Assembly: GCF_030148435.1 (NCBI RefSeq)
Contig: NZ_JASBTN010000023.1
Span: 1 to 59,437 of the forward strand
Length of the DNA stretch: 59,437 bases
Direction: 5' to 3'
Source: Aliiroseovarius sp.
GTDB lineage: Bacteria > Pseudomonadota > Alphaproteobacteria > Rhodobacterales > Rhodobacteraceae
Shown one piece after another: positions 35,399 to 42,997 of the stretch; positions within the stretch are counted from its first letter, which is position 1; each line of letters opens with the position of its first letter. The notes below the pieces were generated by a model. It did no database searches, was not told the DNA's origin, and saw only the letters and a list, made by a program, of their open reading frames with translations. The position numbers and the translations under genes were made by a program.

Positions 35399-35847
35399 TT
35401 AGAAATCTCCACAGATTCCCCAAAAGGGGTCGTTCAAGAGGATTTCTAAGAGGTAGATTGGCCACTTTGTGGCCAACCGAAGTTTTTATTTCAACATTTA
35501 CCGTCAGGGGCTGGCCCGGGGGCCCAGCCCTTTGCGGTAAATGGTGCATGTGAGAACCTTGAAGGCTCGAAGCGCAATGGCCGCTTCGAGCCCAATTTAC
35601 TTCGGGATCCGATGGATATGTTCGATCGCTTGGTCGGTGCTAGAGGTTCCAGCACCGACAAATAGTGGCCCGCCCATTCTGGCGAGCCAGTTGGTCAGAG
35701 CAGAGAAAGCTGAACAGGTTTGCTGTTATCTGCCCGTTTGGGCTAGGCAGTGACGAAGGCCCTCGGGCCGCCCGCATCTTAACAACCAGCCTTCAAATTC
35801 ATGATCGACCTAATCACTGCGACCATATGGGAGAAAGGACATTCAAT
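35399..35847. other. Gene-poor junction of the two mobile elements
   Basis: This 449-bp stretch holds the right end of element 1, the shared palindromic junction (35490-35545), a perfect 11-bp hairpin GGCTCGAAGCG/CGCTTCGAGCC (35564-35592), a 9-bp hairpin GTCGGTGCT/AGCACCGAC (35633-35659) and a short minus-strand gene remnant. Upstream of the DDE-like gene, 35400-35450 presumably holds its promoter. No intact gene was seen. Confidence 0.6.
35597..35725 (-). pseudogene. Remnant of a gene 3' end
   Basis: A 42-codon open stretch on the minus strand between stop codons at 35726 and 35597. It ends LARMGGPLFVGAGTSSTDQA and then IEHIHRIPK-stop, a peptide that looks like real protein rather than noise. 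A perfect 11-bp hairpin (35564-35592) follows the stop directly, as a terminator would. The only ATG in frame (35677) gives 26 aa. I read it as the tail of a lost gene, but the family is not recognised. Confidence 0.25.
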
Positions 35848-36009
35848 ATGGGTACAAAATTCAAAGAAGCGTTAAGAGAAACTCTTTGGATGGCGTTGTT
35901 GTCCAGTGGTTTCTTTTACGTTGGGTTGGAATTGGACGTGGGAGCGATGAGGGTCGCTGGATTTCTAGGGGTTTTGATTTTTTTCCGCACGTTATTAAGG
36001 AGAGTTTAA
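35848..36009 (+). CDS. 53-aa two-helix membrane miniprotein, cargo of element 2
   Basis: ATG at 35848 with AAAGGA eight bases upstream. The peptide starts MGTKFKEALRETLWMALLSS and has two hydrophobic segments, about 13-30 and 33-49, with a short acidic turn (LELDVG) and a basic end (RTLLRRV). This is a typical topology for small stress or toxin-type membrane proteins, but no family was recognised. A good terminator hairpin lies 117 bases downstream (36126-36156). AT-rich compared with the chromosome. Whether it is translated is unknown; the ribosome-binding site and terminator argue for it. Confidence 0.5.
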   Translation: MGTKFKEALRETLWMALLSSGFFYVGLELDVGAMRVAGFLGVLIFFRTLLRRV

Positions 36010-36125
36010 AAGACAAAGAGACAATGGATGGCGATGTACAATTCGGGAAAGGAAGAAGCACTTGAGACCGTGAGCAGCGAAAGACCGCTTTGACCAGGTC
36101 CGCATAGCTGACATCCGTCGCAGAC

Positions 36126-36156
36126 AGCTCCCGATGATATCTTCGGGAGCTGCTTT
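36126..36156 (+). terminator. Terminator downstream of the 53-aa membrane protein gene
   Basis: AGCTCCCGA (36126-36134) pairs perfectly with TCGGGAGCT (36143-36151) around an 8-base loop, followed by GCTTTTC. Confidence 0.65.
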
Positions 36157-36254
36157 TCGACATGGCGTCACGCCAACAATGCGTTCGGCCCGACGCTGCA
36201 CCATTTATGGCAAAGGGCTGGCCCGGGGGCACCCCCTTTTTGTTTGTGAAAGCA

Positions 36255-36391
36255 GCGGGGCGGCGCCCGACCCTGGGTGGGCGCCTGGGAACGGGGAGGT
36301 GGGGCGACCATCTCACCGCACCCGAAACGGCAGTTTTGATTGAAACGTCGCAAAAGCGCCCTCCCGTGGGAAGGGTCGGGCGCCGCCCCGC
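36255..36391. repeat. Palindromic element, copy B
   Basis: A 137-bp relative of the element at 23541, same orientation. Its terminal inverted repeat is a perfect 20 bp: GCGGGGCGGCGCCCGACCCT at the left, its reverse complement at the right (36372-36391). The inner 12 bases GCGCCCGACCCT are the same as in copy A, but the outer 8-12 differ on both arms together, so pairing is kept. The centre shares CACCCGAAAC and ATTGAAAC with copy A. It lies between mobile element 2 and the DMT transporter gene; nothing else is seen in 36237-36410. Confidence 0.8.
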
Positions 36392-36410
36392 CGCGCGGTG
36401 CGAGTGGTTG

Positions 36411-37310
36411 CTAAACCCGCGCTGCTTCCCCCATGGCCGGTGTCACCTGCCGCCGCTTGATCACCGCCTCGCGCCAGGCAATGAAGCCGACCGCCGCCAT
36501 GATCACCACGCCGCCCAGAACCACCCAGCCATCCACCGGTTCACCGAACACCAAAGCGCCGAGAGTGACGGACCAGACGAGCTGCAAAAACGTCACCGGC
36601 TGTGTCACCGACACCGGCGCAACCGCAAAGGCGCGGGACATCGAATAATGCCCGGCGGTGGCAAAGGCGGCGACCAGGAATAGCCAGGCCAGCTGCTCCA
36701 ATGTGGGCGACACCCAGACCACCAGCGCGAAGGGGGCAAGACCCACGGTCACGGTGAGCGACAGCATGGCGACGATCACGGTGGCGCTGGCCTCGGTCGC
36801 CATGCGCTTGGCAAACAGGTAGGAGCCCGCAAAGCTGAAGGCGGTGGCAATCATCGCCAGATGGCCCGCGTTCAACTCGCGTACGCCGGGGCGCAGGATG
36901 ACAAGCGCCCCGACAAGGGCCGCAGCGATGGCCAGAAGCCGCCGCGCCGCCAGCCGTTCGCCCAGAAAAAACGCCGCGCCCAGGGTGACATAGATCGGCG
37001 CCATGTAGTTCATCGCCGTCACCTCGGCGATGGTGATGCGCGTCATCGCATAGAACCACAGGATCACGCCGACGGTATGCACCGCTCCGCGCAGGGTAAA
37101 CAGCCCGATGGCCCGGCGGCTCAGCCGCGCCCGGACCAGTGGCCGGATCATCGGCACCAGAAACACCAGCCCCAGCGCATACCGCAGGAATGCCGCCTGT
37201 GCCGCCGGCACGCCGGTGCCCACATGCTTGACCACGGCAGTGACCCCGACAAAGCAGAGACCTGTCACCAGCATCCAGGCGACTCCGTGAAGAGGGCGTT
37301 GATTTTCCAT
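36411..37310 (-). CDS. EamA/DMT-superfamily transporter
   Basis: Inner-membrane drug/metabolite transporter (299 aa) made of two EamA repeats of five helices each. The first repeat runs from about residue 9 to 140 (GVAWMLVTGLCFVGVTAVVK at its start), the second from about 150 to 283. TAMNYMAPIYVTLGAAFFLG carries the typical end-of-repeat motif with ALVFGEPVDGWVVLGGVVIM as its counterpart in the second half. Such proteins usually export amino acids or other metabolites; the substrate is not readable. It stands alone next to the accessory island. Confidence 0.85.
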   Translation of the reverse strand: MENQRPLHGVAWMLVTGLCFVGVTAVVKHVGTGVPAAQAAFLRYALGLVFLVPMIRPLVRARLSRRAIGLFTLRGAVHTVGVILWFYAMTRITIAEVTAMNYMAPIYVTLGAAFFLGERLAARRLLAIAAALVGALVILRPGVRELNAGHLAMIATAFSFAGSYLFAKRMATEASATVIVAMLSLTVTVGLAPFALVVWVSPTLEQLAWLFLVAAFATAGHYSMSRAFAVAPVSVTQPVTFLQLVWSVTLGALVFGEPVDGWVVLGGVVIMAAVGFIAWREAVIKRRQVTPAMGEAARV

Positions 37311-37439
37311 CCCGCGACTTGAACGGATGGGCCGGGGAAAGGCAAGGGGGGCGGGGAGGACCGTGCGTCACGCGACCGGGTGGGTCCGGCCCCCGAGTGC
37401 GTCCGGATCGGGAGGCAGCCTGCCGAACGGCCGCCCGGT

Positions 37440-37769
37440 CTAGGCTTGCGGACCGCCGTGAACTTTCCAGAACGTGCACCTGCCGTTTTCAAACCGGGCA
37501 AAGAACATCATTATCCTGTTGGGTTCGCCTTCCATCTCATGGGTATGCGTGCCGCAGATCGTGCGCTCATCCTCGTGATAGACACTCAACAGGCTTATCG
37601 AAAATCCGCCTGCCCCGGCCCATTCCAGAACTTCGGGTTTTGTTTCCCGATTCCCGCTGGAGTTTTCGAAAACAAGGTTCGCCGCAAGCATCGCATCCAG
37701 CTCAGTCGTGTCGCCATGGGACAAAGCCGAACGCCAGGCTTCCAGCGCCCTGGCTGCTGAATATGTCAT
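37440..37769 (-). CDS. SnoaL/NTF2-like small protein
   Basis: A 109-aa protein from the ATG at 37769 (GGAGG four bases upstream); the open frame to 37988 is unsupported. The opening MTYSAARALEAWRSALSHGD, then ELDAMLAANLVFENSS and the closing strands MMFFARFENGRCTFWKVHGG fit the cone-shaped NTF2-like fold (SnoaL-type). Such proteins are small enzymes or ligand binders; no catalytic dyad can be assigned. Monocistronic. Confidence 0.6.
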   Translation of the reverse strand: MTYSAARALEAWRSALSHGDTTELDAMLAANLVFENSSGNRETKPEVLEWAGAGGFSISLLSVYHEDERTICGTHTHEMEGEPNRIMMFFARFENGRCTFWKVHGGPQA

Positions 37770-37985
37770 GTTGCCTCCCCCTGTTCGCGATCTTCCGAGC
37801 CCCCCGAACTGAACACCACAAAGGGAATTATAGCACGATTGGCCGCCGCCCGCGAAAAGCCGGACCAGACCACACCCCGTTGGCGTCGGCCCTTCACACA
37901 TGGCTCCGATCAAGCTGATACGCCTTTCACCCCGGCCGGTGGCGCCACCGCAGGGATCGGGGCGCCAGGGTTCCTTCACCCGCAA

Positions 37986-38014
37986 CAAAAAGCCCCGACC
38001 AAAGGCCGGGGCTT
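37986..38014 (-). terminator. Terminator of yebC
   Basis: On the minus strand AAGCCCCGGCC-TTT-GGTCGGGGCTT (38014-37990) is an 11-bp stem with one G-U pair, followed by TTTTG. It lies 25 bases after the yebC stop. Confidence 0.8.
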
Positions 38015-38038
38015 CGCAATTCTGCCTGACGGGCCCGT

Positions 38039-38779
38039 TCAGAGCTGCGCCAGCACCTCGTCGGAGGCTTCGAAATTCGCGGTGACACGCTGGATGTCAT
38101 CATCGTCTTCCAGGGCGTCGATCAGCTTCATCAGCTTCTGCATGCCGTCCAGGTCCAGCTCGGTCGTGGTGGTGGGCTGCCAGATCAGCTTGGTCGAGTC
38201 CGACTCGCCCAGCGTGGCTTCCAGCGCGGTGGACACTTCGTTCAGGTCAGTGTCGGCGCAGGTGATGACGTGGCCTTCGTCCGAGCTTTCGCAATCTTCG
38301 GCACCCGCTTCGATGGCGGCTTCGAACACGGTATCGGCATCGCCGGCCTCGGGTTTGTAGGTCACTTCGCCCTTGCGTTCGAACATGAAGCCGACCGAGC
38401 CGGTCTCGCCCAGGTTGCCACCGTTCTTCGAAAAGGTCGAGCGCACGGTCGAAGCGGTGCGGTTCTTGTTGTCGGTCATCGCCTCGACAATCACGGCGAC
38501 GCCGCCGGGGCCGTAGCCTTCGTAGCGGATCTCGTCATAGTTTTCGGCGTCCCCGCCCAGCGATTTCTTGATCGCGCGGTCGATCACGTCCTTGGGCACG
38601 GATTGCGATTTGGCTTCCTTGACGGCCAGGCGCAGGCGCGGGTTCTTTTCGGGATCCGGGTCGCCCATCTTGGCGGCCACGGTAATTTCCTTGGCGAGTT
38701 TCGAGAAAAGCTTCGAGCGCGCGGCATCCTGGCGACCCTTGCGGTGCTGGATGTTTGCCCATTTTGAGTGGCCAGCCAT
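38039..38779 (-). CDS. yebC: YebC/PmpR-family protein (TACO1-like)
   Basis: A 246-aa cytoplasmic protein, normal family length. It opens [20 protein letters not shown], the hallmark YebC start, and contains [20 protein letters not shown] and the acidic C-terminal part. GGAGG lies five bases before the ATG. YebC proteins are long annotated as transcriptional regulators, and more recent work links them to translation through polyproline and other hard stretches; I recall this but cannot verify it here. Monocistronic, with a strong terminator downstream. Confidence 0.95.
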   Translation of the reverse strand: MAGHSKWANIQHRKGRQDAARSKLFSKLAKEITVAAKMGDPDPEKNPRLRLAVKEAKSQSVPKDVIDRAIKKSLGGDAENYDEIRYEGYGPGGVAVIVEAMTDNKNRTASTVRSTFSKNGGNLGETGSVGFMFERKGEVTYKPEAGDADTVFEAAIEAGAEDCESSDEGHVITCADTDLNEVSTALEATLGESDSTKLIWQPTTTTELDLDGMQKLMKLIDALEDDDDIQRVTANFEASDEVLAQL

Positions 38780-38868
38780 GGCGACCTCCGGTTTGTTCCA
38801 GTTCGAGCGGTGACATAGCGCAGGCGGCGGGGGCGGGGCAAGGGTGTGCGGCCCCCTTGCCCGTCCGT

Positions 38869-40200
38869 TCAGCCCATGAGGCGGGCGGCGAGGCGGTTTT
38901 GCGTCTCGATCACGCGAGGCAGGTCGAGCGTGGTCAACTGCCCGTCCCGCACCACCTGGCGGCCTTCGACGAAGAGATCGCGCACGGTGGTCGGCCCCGC
39001 CAGAAGCAACGCGGCGGGGTCCCAGCTGCCCGCGGCCTCGATGCCGGACATGTCCCAGAGGGCGATATCGGCGCGTTTTCCCGGGGCGATCTGGCCGCAA
39101 TCCTCGCGCCCCAGCACCTGCGCCCCGCCGCGCGTCGCGATCCACAGCGCCTCGCGGGCGGACATCTTGTCGGCGCCGTTTGCGACCCGTTGCAGCAGCA
39201 TCGCCTGGCGCGCCTCGGCCACCAGGCTGCCCGCGTCGTTCGACGCCGATCCGTCCACTCCCAGCCCCACCGGCACACCGGCGTCGCGCAGCGCCCGCAC
39301 CGGTGCGATGCCGGATCCCAGTCGGCAGTTCGAACAGGGGCAATGGGCGACACCGGTGCGAGTGCGGGCGAACAGGTCGATTTCTTCACCATCCAGCATG
39401 ACGCAATGGGCGTGCCAGACGTCTTCTCCGACCCAGCCCAGGTCCCGGGCGTACTGCCCCGGGCGGCAGCCGAAGGTTTCGAGGCTATAGGCCACGTCCT
39501 CGCCGTTCTCGGCCAGGTGGGTGTGCAGCATGACACCCTTGTCGCGGGCCAGGATCGCGGCATCCCGCATCAGCTCGCGGCTGACCGAGAAGGGCGAACA
39601 GGGGGCCACGCCAACGCGGCACATGGCGCCCTCGGCAGGATCGTGAAAGGCGTCGATCACCCGGATGCAGTCCGTCAGGATGTCGGCTTCCCGTTCGACC
39701 AGGCTGTCGGGCGGCAGCCCCCCGGCGCTTTCACCGATCGACATGGCGCCGCGGGTGGGGTGGAAGCGCAGACCGACCTCGGCGGCGGCGTGGATCGTAT
39801 CTTCGAGCCGCGCGCCGTTCGGGTAGAGATAGAGGTGGTCCGAACTCAGCGTGCAGCCGGACAGCGCCAGCTCGGCCAGCCCGACCATGGCGCTCACGCG
39901 CATCTCTTCCGGGCCAAACCGCGACCAGATCGGATAAAGCGTCCTGAGCCAGCCGAACAGAAGCGCATCCTGCCCGCCCGGCACCGCGCGGGTGAGGGTC
40001 TGATAGAGGTGGTGATGGGTATTCACCAGACCGGGGGTGATCAGGCAGCCCGCTGCATTTACCACGTCTCCGGTCGTTTCGAGCCCCTGCCCCACGGCGG
40101 CGATCACACCGCCCCGGATCAGCACGTCCGCCCGGGCAAGCTCGCGCTCCGCATCATCCATGCAAAGCACCAGGTCAGCATTTTTCAGCAGAATTTCCAT
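38869..40200 (-). CDS. Amidohydrolase, probable 8-oxoguanine deaminase
   Basis: Zinc amidohydrolase (443 aa from the ATG at 40200, with AGGGGA upstream). Metal-binding and catalytic residues are visible: [26 protein letters not shown] (His and Glu), WHAHCVML (His) and GVDGSASND (Asp). The sequence pattern [17 protein letters not shown] and [18 protein letters not shown] matches bacterial 8-oxoguanine deaminases of about 444 aa, as I recall them. The reaction would deaminate 8-oxoguanine to urate. Related chlorohydrolases and guanine deaminases are the alternatives. No purine genes are adjacent. Confidence 0.72.
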   Translation of the reverse strand: MEILLKNADLVLCMDDAERELARADVLIRGGVIAAVGQGLETTGDVVNAAGCLITPGLVNTHHHLYQTLTRAVPGGQDALLFGWLRTLYPIWSRFGPEEMRVSAMVGLAELALSGCTLSSDHLYLYPNGARLEDTIHAAAEVGLRFHPTRGAMSIGESAGGLPPDSLVEREADILTDCIRVIDAFHDPAEGAMCRVGVAPCSPFSVSRELMRDAAILARDKGVMLHTHLAENGEDVAYSLETFGCRPGQYARDLGWVGEDVWHAHCVMLDGEEIDLFARTRTGVAHCPCSNCRLGSGIAPVRALRDAGVPVGLGVDGSASNDAGSLVAEARQAMLLQRVANGADKMSAREALWIATRGGAQVLGREDCGQIAPGKRADIALWDMSGIEAAGSWDPAALLLAGPTTVRDLFVEGRQVVRDGQLTTLDLPRVIETQNRLAARLMG

Positions 40201-40370
40201 ATGTTGTCCCCTGCGCCCGTTTCGGTGAGACAACATGAGGCGCCGCCAGAAAGGGCAAAGGACACGGACAGCCACGCAGAGACCCTATCAGACCGGCCCG
40301 ACCCTGCAAATGCCCACTGCCGTTACGCCCCGACCGGAACCAACCGCCCCGCCAGCGACGCCATCGCGCC

Positions 40371-40430
40371 TTTCACCTTTCCGGAAATATCCTGGGGTGA
40401 GGCCGTAAGGCCGAGGGGCAAAGCCCCTCA
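40371..40430 (+). repeat. AAATATCC-type intergenic repeat downstream of hisN
   Basis: TTTCACCTTTCCGGAAATAT and then CC (40371-40392) match the other copies. Two hairpins follow: GGCC-GTAA-GGCC and GAGGGGC-AAA-GCCCCTC (40413-40429), the latter ending in the hisN stop codon region. Confidence 0.6.
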
Positions 40431-41228
40431 CGCCCCGGACAGCACCTCCAGCGCGGCGGCGTGGATTTCGGGATTGGCGGCAGCCACCACACGCCCGCCC
40501 ATATGGGCCGGGCCGCCCTGCCAGTTTGTCACCACCCCTCCGGCGGCCTCGATCACGGCTTGCGGGCCCTGGATGTCATAGGCCTGCAGCCCCGCCTCGA
40601 CCACCAGGTCGACCTGGCCGGCCGCCACCAGCGCGTAGCCGTAACAATCCATGCCATAGCGGGTCAGGCGCACCCGGTCGGCCAGCGCATGAAAGGCGCG
40701 CGCCTCGTCCGGGGTGCCGACCTCGGGGAAGGTGGTAAAGAGGATCGCCTGTTCCAGCCCGCGCGGGCCCCGGGTCGTCAGCATATCCCGGCCCGAGGGC
40801 CCCTCGACCCAGGCCGTGCCGAAGCCGCCAAAGAACCGTTCGCGAATATAGGGCTGATCGATCAGGCCCATGACCGGGCCGGTCCCGTCCATCACCGCGA
40901 TAAGCACGCCCCAGGTCGGCGTGCCCGACAGAAAGGCGCGGGTGCCGTCGATCGGGTCGAGCACCCAGGTCAGGCCGGAGCTGCCTTCGGTGGCACCGAA
41001 TTCCTCGCCCAGGATGGCGTCCTCGGGGCGCCGCCGCGCGAGCAGCTCGCGCATGGCGCGTTCGGCGGCCCTGTCGGCGGCGGTCACGGGGTCGAAACCC
41101 TGCGCGAGCTTGTTGTCTGCCTCCAGCCCGGCAGAGCGGAAATGCGGCAGGATCGCTTCACGGGCGACATCGGCCAGCGCATGGGCGCAGGCCGTCAATT
41201 CCTGTTTGGTCGTGCTGTCCAGCTTCAT
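40428..41228 (-). CDS. hisN: HisN-type histidinol phosphatase (inositol monophosphatase family)
   Basis: Magnesium-dependent phosphatase (266 aa from the ATG at 41228, GGAGG upstream). Metal-site motifs: GEEFG near residue 70, VLDPIDGTRAFLSG, and the later YDIQGPQAVIEAAGGVVTNW region, where classical inositol monophosphatases have WD. This variant is the one found in alphaproteobacterial histidinol-phosphate phosphatases. It would dephosphorylate histidinol phosphate in histidine synthesis. A general inositol or sugar phosphatase role is the alternative, as no other his gene is near. Confidence 0.75.
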   Translation of the reverse strand: MKLDSTTKQELTACAHALADVAREAILPHFRSAGLEADNKLAQGFDPVTAADRAAERAMRELLARRRPEDAILGEEFGATEGSSGLTWVLDPIDGTRAFLSGTPTWGVLIAVMDGTGPVMGLIDQPYIRERFFGGFGTAWVEGPSGRDMLTTRGPRGLEQAILFTTFPEVGTPDEARAFHALADRVRLTRYGMDCYGYALVAAGQVDLVVEAGLQAYDIQGPQAVIEAAGGVVTNWQGGPAHMGGRVVAAANPEIHAAALEVLSGA

Positions 41229-41313
41229 CTCGCCCTCCGCCTCACGTTCCATCGAGGCGGTAGCGCGCGGGGCGCGTCAGGTCAATGATCCAGGTTTGGT
41301 CCCGGGCAGGCGC

Positions 41314-41682
41314 TCAGGCGGCGTCCGACAGGACGCGGGCCAGTTCGAACAGCTGGCGGCGCTGGTTTTCCGGGATCGCGTAGTAGCTGCGGACCAGTTC
41401 CAGGGCTTCCTTGTCAGCCAGGATGTCACCGGGCAGGGCCTTTTCACTGGCCATGGCGCTGTCGCCATCCAGACCTTCGAAGAAGAAGCTGATCGGTACC
41501 GACAGGCTCTCCGAGATGTCCCAGAGCCTCGACGCGGACACGCGATTCATGCCGGTTTCGTATTTCTGGATCTGCTGGAACTTGATCCCGACCTGTTCAG
41601 CCAGTTGCTGCTGGGTCATCCCGACCATCCACCGGCGGTGGCGGATTCTTTTACCGACATGCACGTCTACGGGATGTTTCAT
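41314..41682 (-). CDS. XRE-family transcriptional regulator
   Basis: A 122-aa regulator. The HTH_3 domain lies at about residues 10-65 (RIRHRRWMVGMTQQQLAEQV and FQQIQKYETGMNRVSASRLW). The C-terminal part (LVRSYYAIPENQRRQLFELA) is a short helical tail. GGAG is seven bases before the ATG at 41682. This small type is very common in Rhodobacteraceae. A 20-bp dyad resembling a quorum-sensing lux box lies about 130 bases upstream, in the region shared with the divergent quinone oxidoreductase gene. The signal it responds to is unknown. Confidence 0.88.
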   Translation of the reverse strand: MKHPVDVHVGKRIRHRRWMVGMTQQQLAEQVGIKFQQIQKYETGMNRVSASRLWDISESLSVPISFFFEGLDGDSAMASEKALPGDILADKEALELVRSYYAIPENQRRQLFELARVLSDAA

Positions 41683-42031
41683 CGGGTGGCTCCTCGTTAC
41701 TTTGTTTGTTAGTGCCACAAACCATGGCGAACCCTACAACCTCAACCTGTCTTTTTGGCTAGACGGGGGACGAGAGGTTTCACTCTTTAAAAACAGCAAG
41801 TTATCGTGGTATACCTGACGAATTGATCAGGTACGGCAATACCCTGCGCCGAATTTAGTACACTCGCAATGCGTGTTTTGCATTTTGCAATTGCATTTTG
41901 CGAAAAATGGGCATGTCCAGGGGAAATACACGCACAAAGCGATAGGTCGCCTGGCGCTTCTCCCCTCGCAAAACGCGATGGATCGCCCTACAAGACAATC
42001 GCAAACCGCAAAACCAGCCATGAGAGCCGCC
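41683..42031. promoter_or_regulatory. AT-rich divergent regulatory region with lux-box-like dyad and repeats
   Basis: Between the XRE gene and the quinone oxidoreductase gene. It contains ACCTGACGAATTGATCAGGT (41813-41832), a dyad with outer arms ACCTGA/TCAGGT in the spacing of lux/las boxes. It also contains two direct copies of TTGCATTTTGC (41878-41888 and 41891-41901) that create the palindromes TTGCA-TTT-TGCAA and TGCAATTGCA, and several GCAAAA words further right. It is far more AT-rich than its surroundings. Confidence 0.45.
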
Positions 42032-42991
42032 ATGAAAGCATATCAGATTTCCGCCTTCGACTCACCTGCAAAGCTGGTCGACCTGCCGGACCCGGCTCCG
42101 GGCCCCGGCGAAATCGCGATGGAAATCCACGCCTGCGGGCTGAATTTCGCGGACCTTCTGATGATGCGCGGCAAGTATCAGGAACGCCCCGAACCGCCCC
42201 TGACCCTGGGCATGGAACCGGCCGGGGTGATCACGGCCCTGGGCACGGGCGTGACCGGGTTCGAGATTGGCCAGCGCGTCATGTGTTTCACCACCACCGG
42301 CGGGCTGGCCGAAGCGGGCGTATTCCCGGCCGAACGCTGCGTCCCCCTGCCCGAGGGCATGCCCTTCGAGGACGCCGCCGCCTTCCAGGTGGCCTATGGC
42401 ACCAGCCACCTGGCGCTCGACCACAAGGCGCGCATGCAGCCCGGGGAAAACCTGCTGGTTACGGGCGCGGCGGGCGGCGTCGGCCTGACCGCGGTCGAGA
42501 GCGGCACGCTGATGGGCGCCAACGTGATCGCCTGCGCGCGCGGCGCCGACAAGCTGGAGATCTGCCGCCAGGCCGGTGCCGCGCACCTGATCGACAGCGA
42601 CACACAGGACCTGCGCGACGCGGTGAAGGCACTGGGCGGGGCCGACGTGGTCTATGATGCCGTCGGCGGCGACCAGTTCCGCGCCGCCATGCGGGCCGCC
42701 AACCCCGAGGCCCGGCTGCTGGCGGTCGGCTTTGCCAGCGGCGAGGTGCCGCAGATCCCTGCCAACCACCTGCTGGTCAAGAACATCACCGTGATGGGCT
42801 ACTGGTGGGGTGGCTACCTGAACTTCCGCCCCCGGGTGCTGACCGACAGCCTGCGCGAGTTGCTGAGCTGGTACAACCGGGGCAAGCTGACGCCGCATAT
42901 CGGCGCCACGGTTCCGCTGGCCGAGGCCGAGCGCGCCTATGACCTCCTGCGCGCCCGCAAGTCGACCGGCAAGGTCGTCGTCACGATGTAA
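42032..42991 (+). CDS. NADPH:quinone oxidoreductase (zinc-independent MDR family)
   Basis: A 319-aa medium-chain dehydrogenase/reductase without zinc ligands. Start at 42032 (MKAYQISAFDSPAKL); upstream in-frame ATGs have no ribosome-binding site. GroES-like domain at about 1-120, then the Rossmann domain with LLVTGAAGGVGLTAVE as NADPH loop. The C-terminal ATVPLAEAERAYDLLRARKS and TGKVVV are typical of QOR. It would reduce quinones or enones with NADPH. It faces away from the XRE gene and converges with the LysR gene; the XRE protein may control it. Confidence 0.85.
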   Translation: MKAYQISAFDSPAKLVDLPDPAPGPGEIAMEIHACGLNFADLLMMRGKYQERPEPPLTLGMEPAGVITALGTGVTGFEIGQRVMCFTTTGGLAEAGVFPAERCVPLPEGMPFEDAAAFQVAYGTSHLALDHKARMQPGENLLVTGAAGGVGLTAVESGTLMGANVIACARGADKLEICRQAGAAHLIDSDTQDLRDAVKALGGADVVYDAVGGDQFRAAMRAANPEARLLAVGFASGEVPQIPANHLLVKNITVMGYWWGGYLNFRPRVLTDSLRELLSWYNRGKLTPHIGATVPLAEAERAYDLLRARKSTGKVVVTM

Positions 42992-42997
42992 GCCTGC

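Larger units (their letters stand above)
32918..35525. mobile_element. Mobile element 1: zinc-finger DDE-type element with terminal inverted repeats
   Basis: A 2.6-kb lower-GC segment. The left end reads inward GGGGTGCCCGGGGGCCCAGC, then CCATTG and CGGTAAATGTTGAA (to 32957). The right end read inward on the minus strand has GGGCCAGCCCCTGA followed by the same 14 bases CGGTAAATGTTGAA (35503-35490). It carries two genes on the minus strand, a 568-aa DDE-like protein and a 175-aa unknown, plus a plus-strand promoter near the left end. Exact outer boundaries are uncertain because the right end merges with the next element, and no target duplication was found. Confidence 0.55.
35511..36236. mobile_element. 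Mobile element 2: non-autonomous relative of element 1
   Basis: About 0.73 kb bounded by inverted repeats related to those of element 1. Left end inward: CTGGCCCGGGGGCCCAGCCC, then TTTGCGGTAAATGGTGCA (to 35548). Right end read inward on the minus strand: GTGCCCCCGGGCCAGCCC, then TTTGCCATAAATGGTGCA (to 36197). The left end overlaps the right end of element 1 in a common palindrome. It encodes no transposase; it carries a 53-aa membrane protein gene and a decayed gene end. It may be mobilised by the element 1 protein. Boundaries are approximate. Confidence 0.45.

Noticed and set aside
32914-36241. Target-site duplication around the two accessory elements
   Set aside because: The AAAA and TTTT flanks are inverted, not direct, copies and look like part of the terminal repeat.
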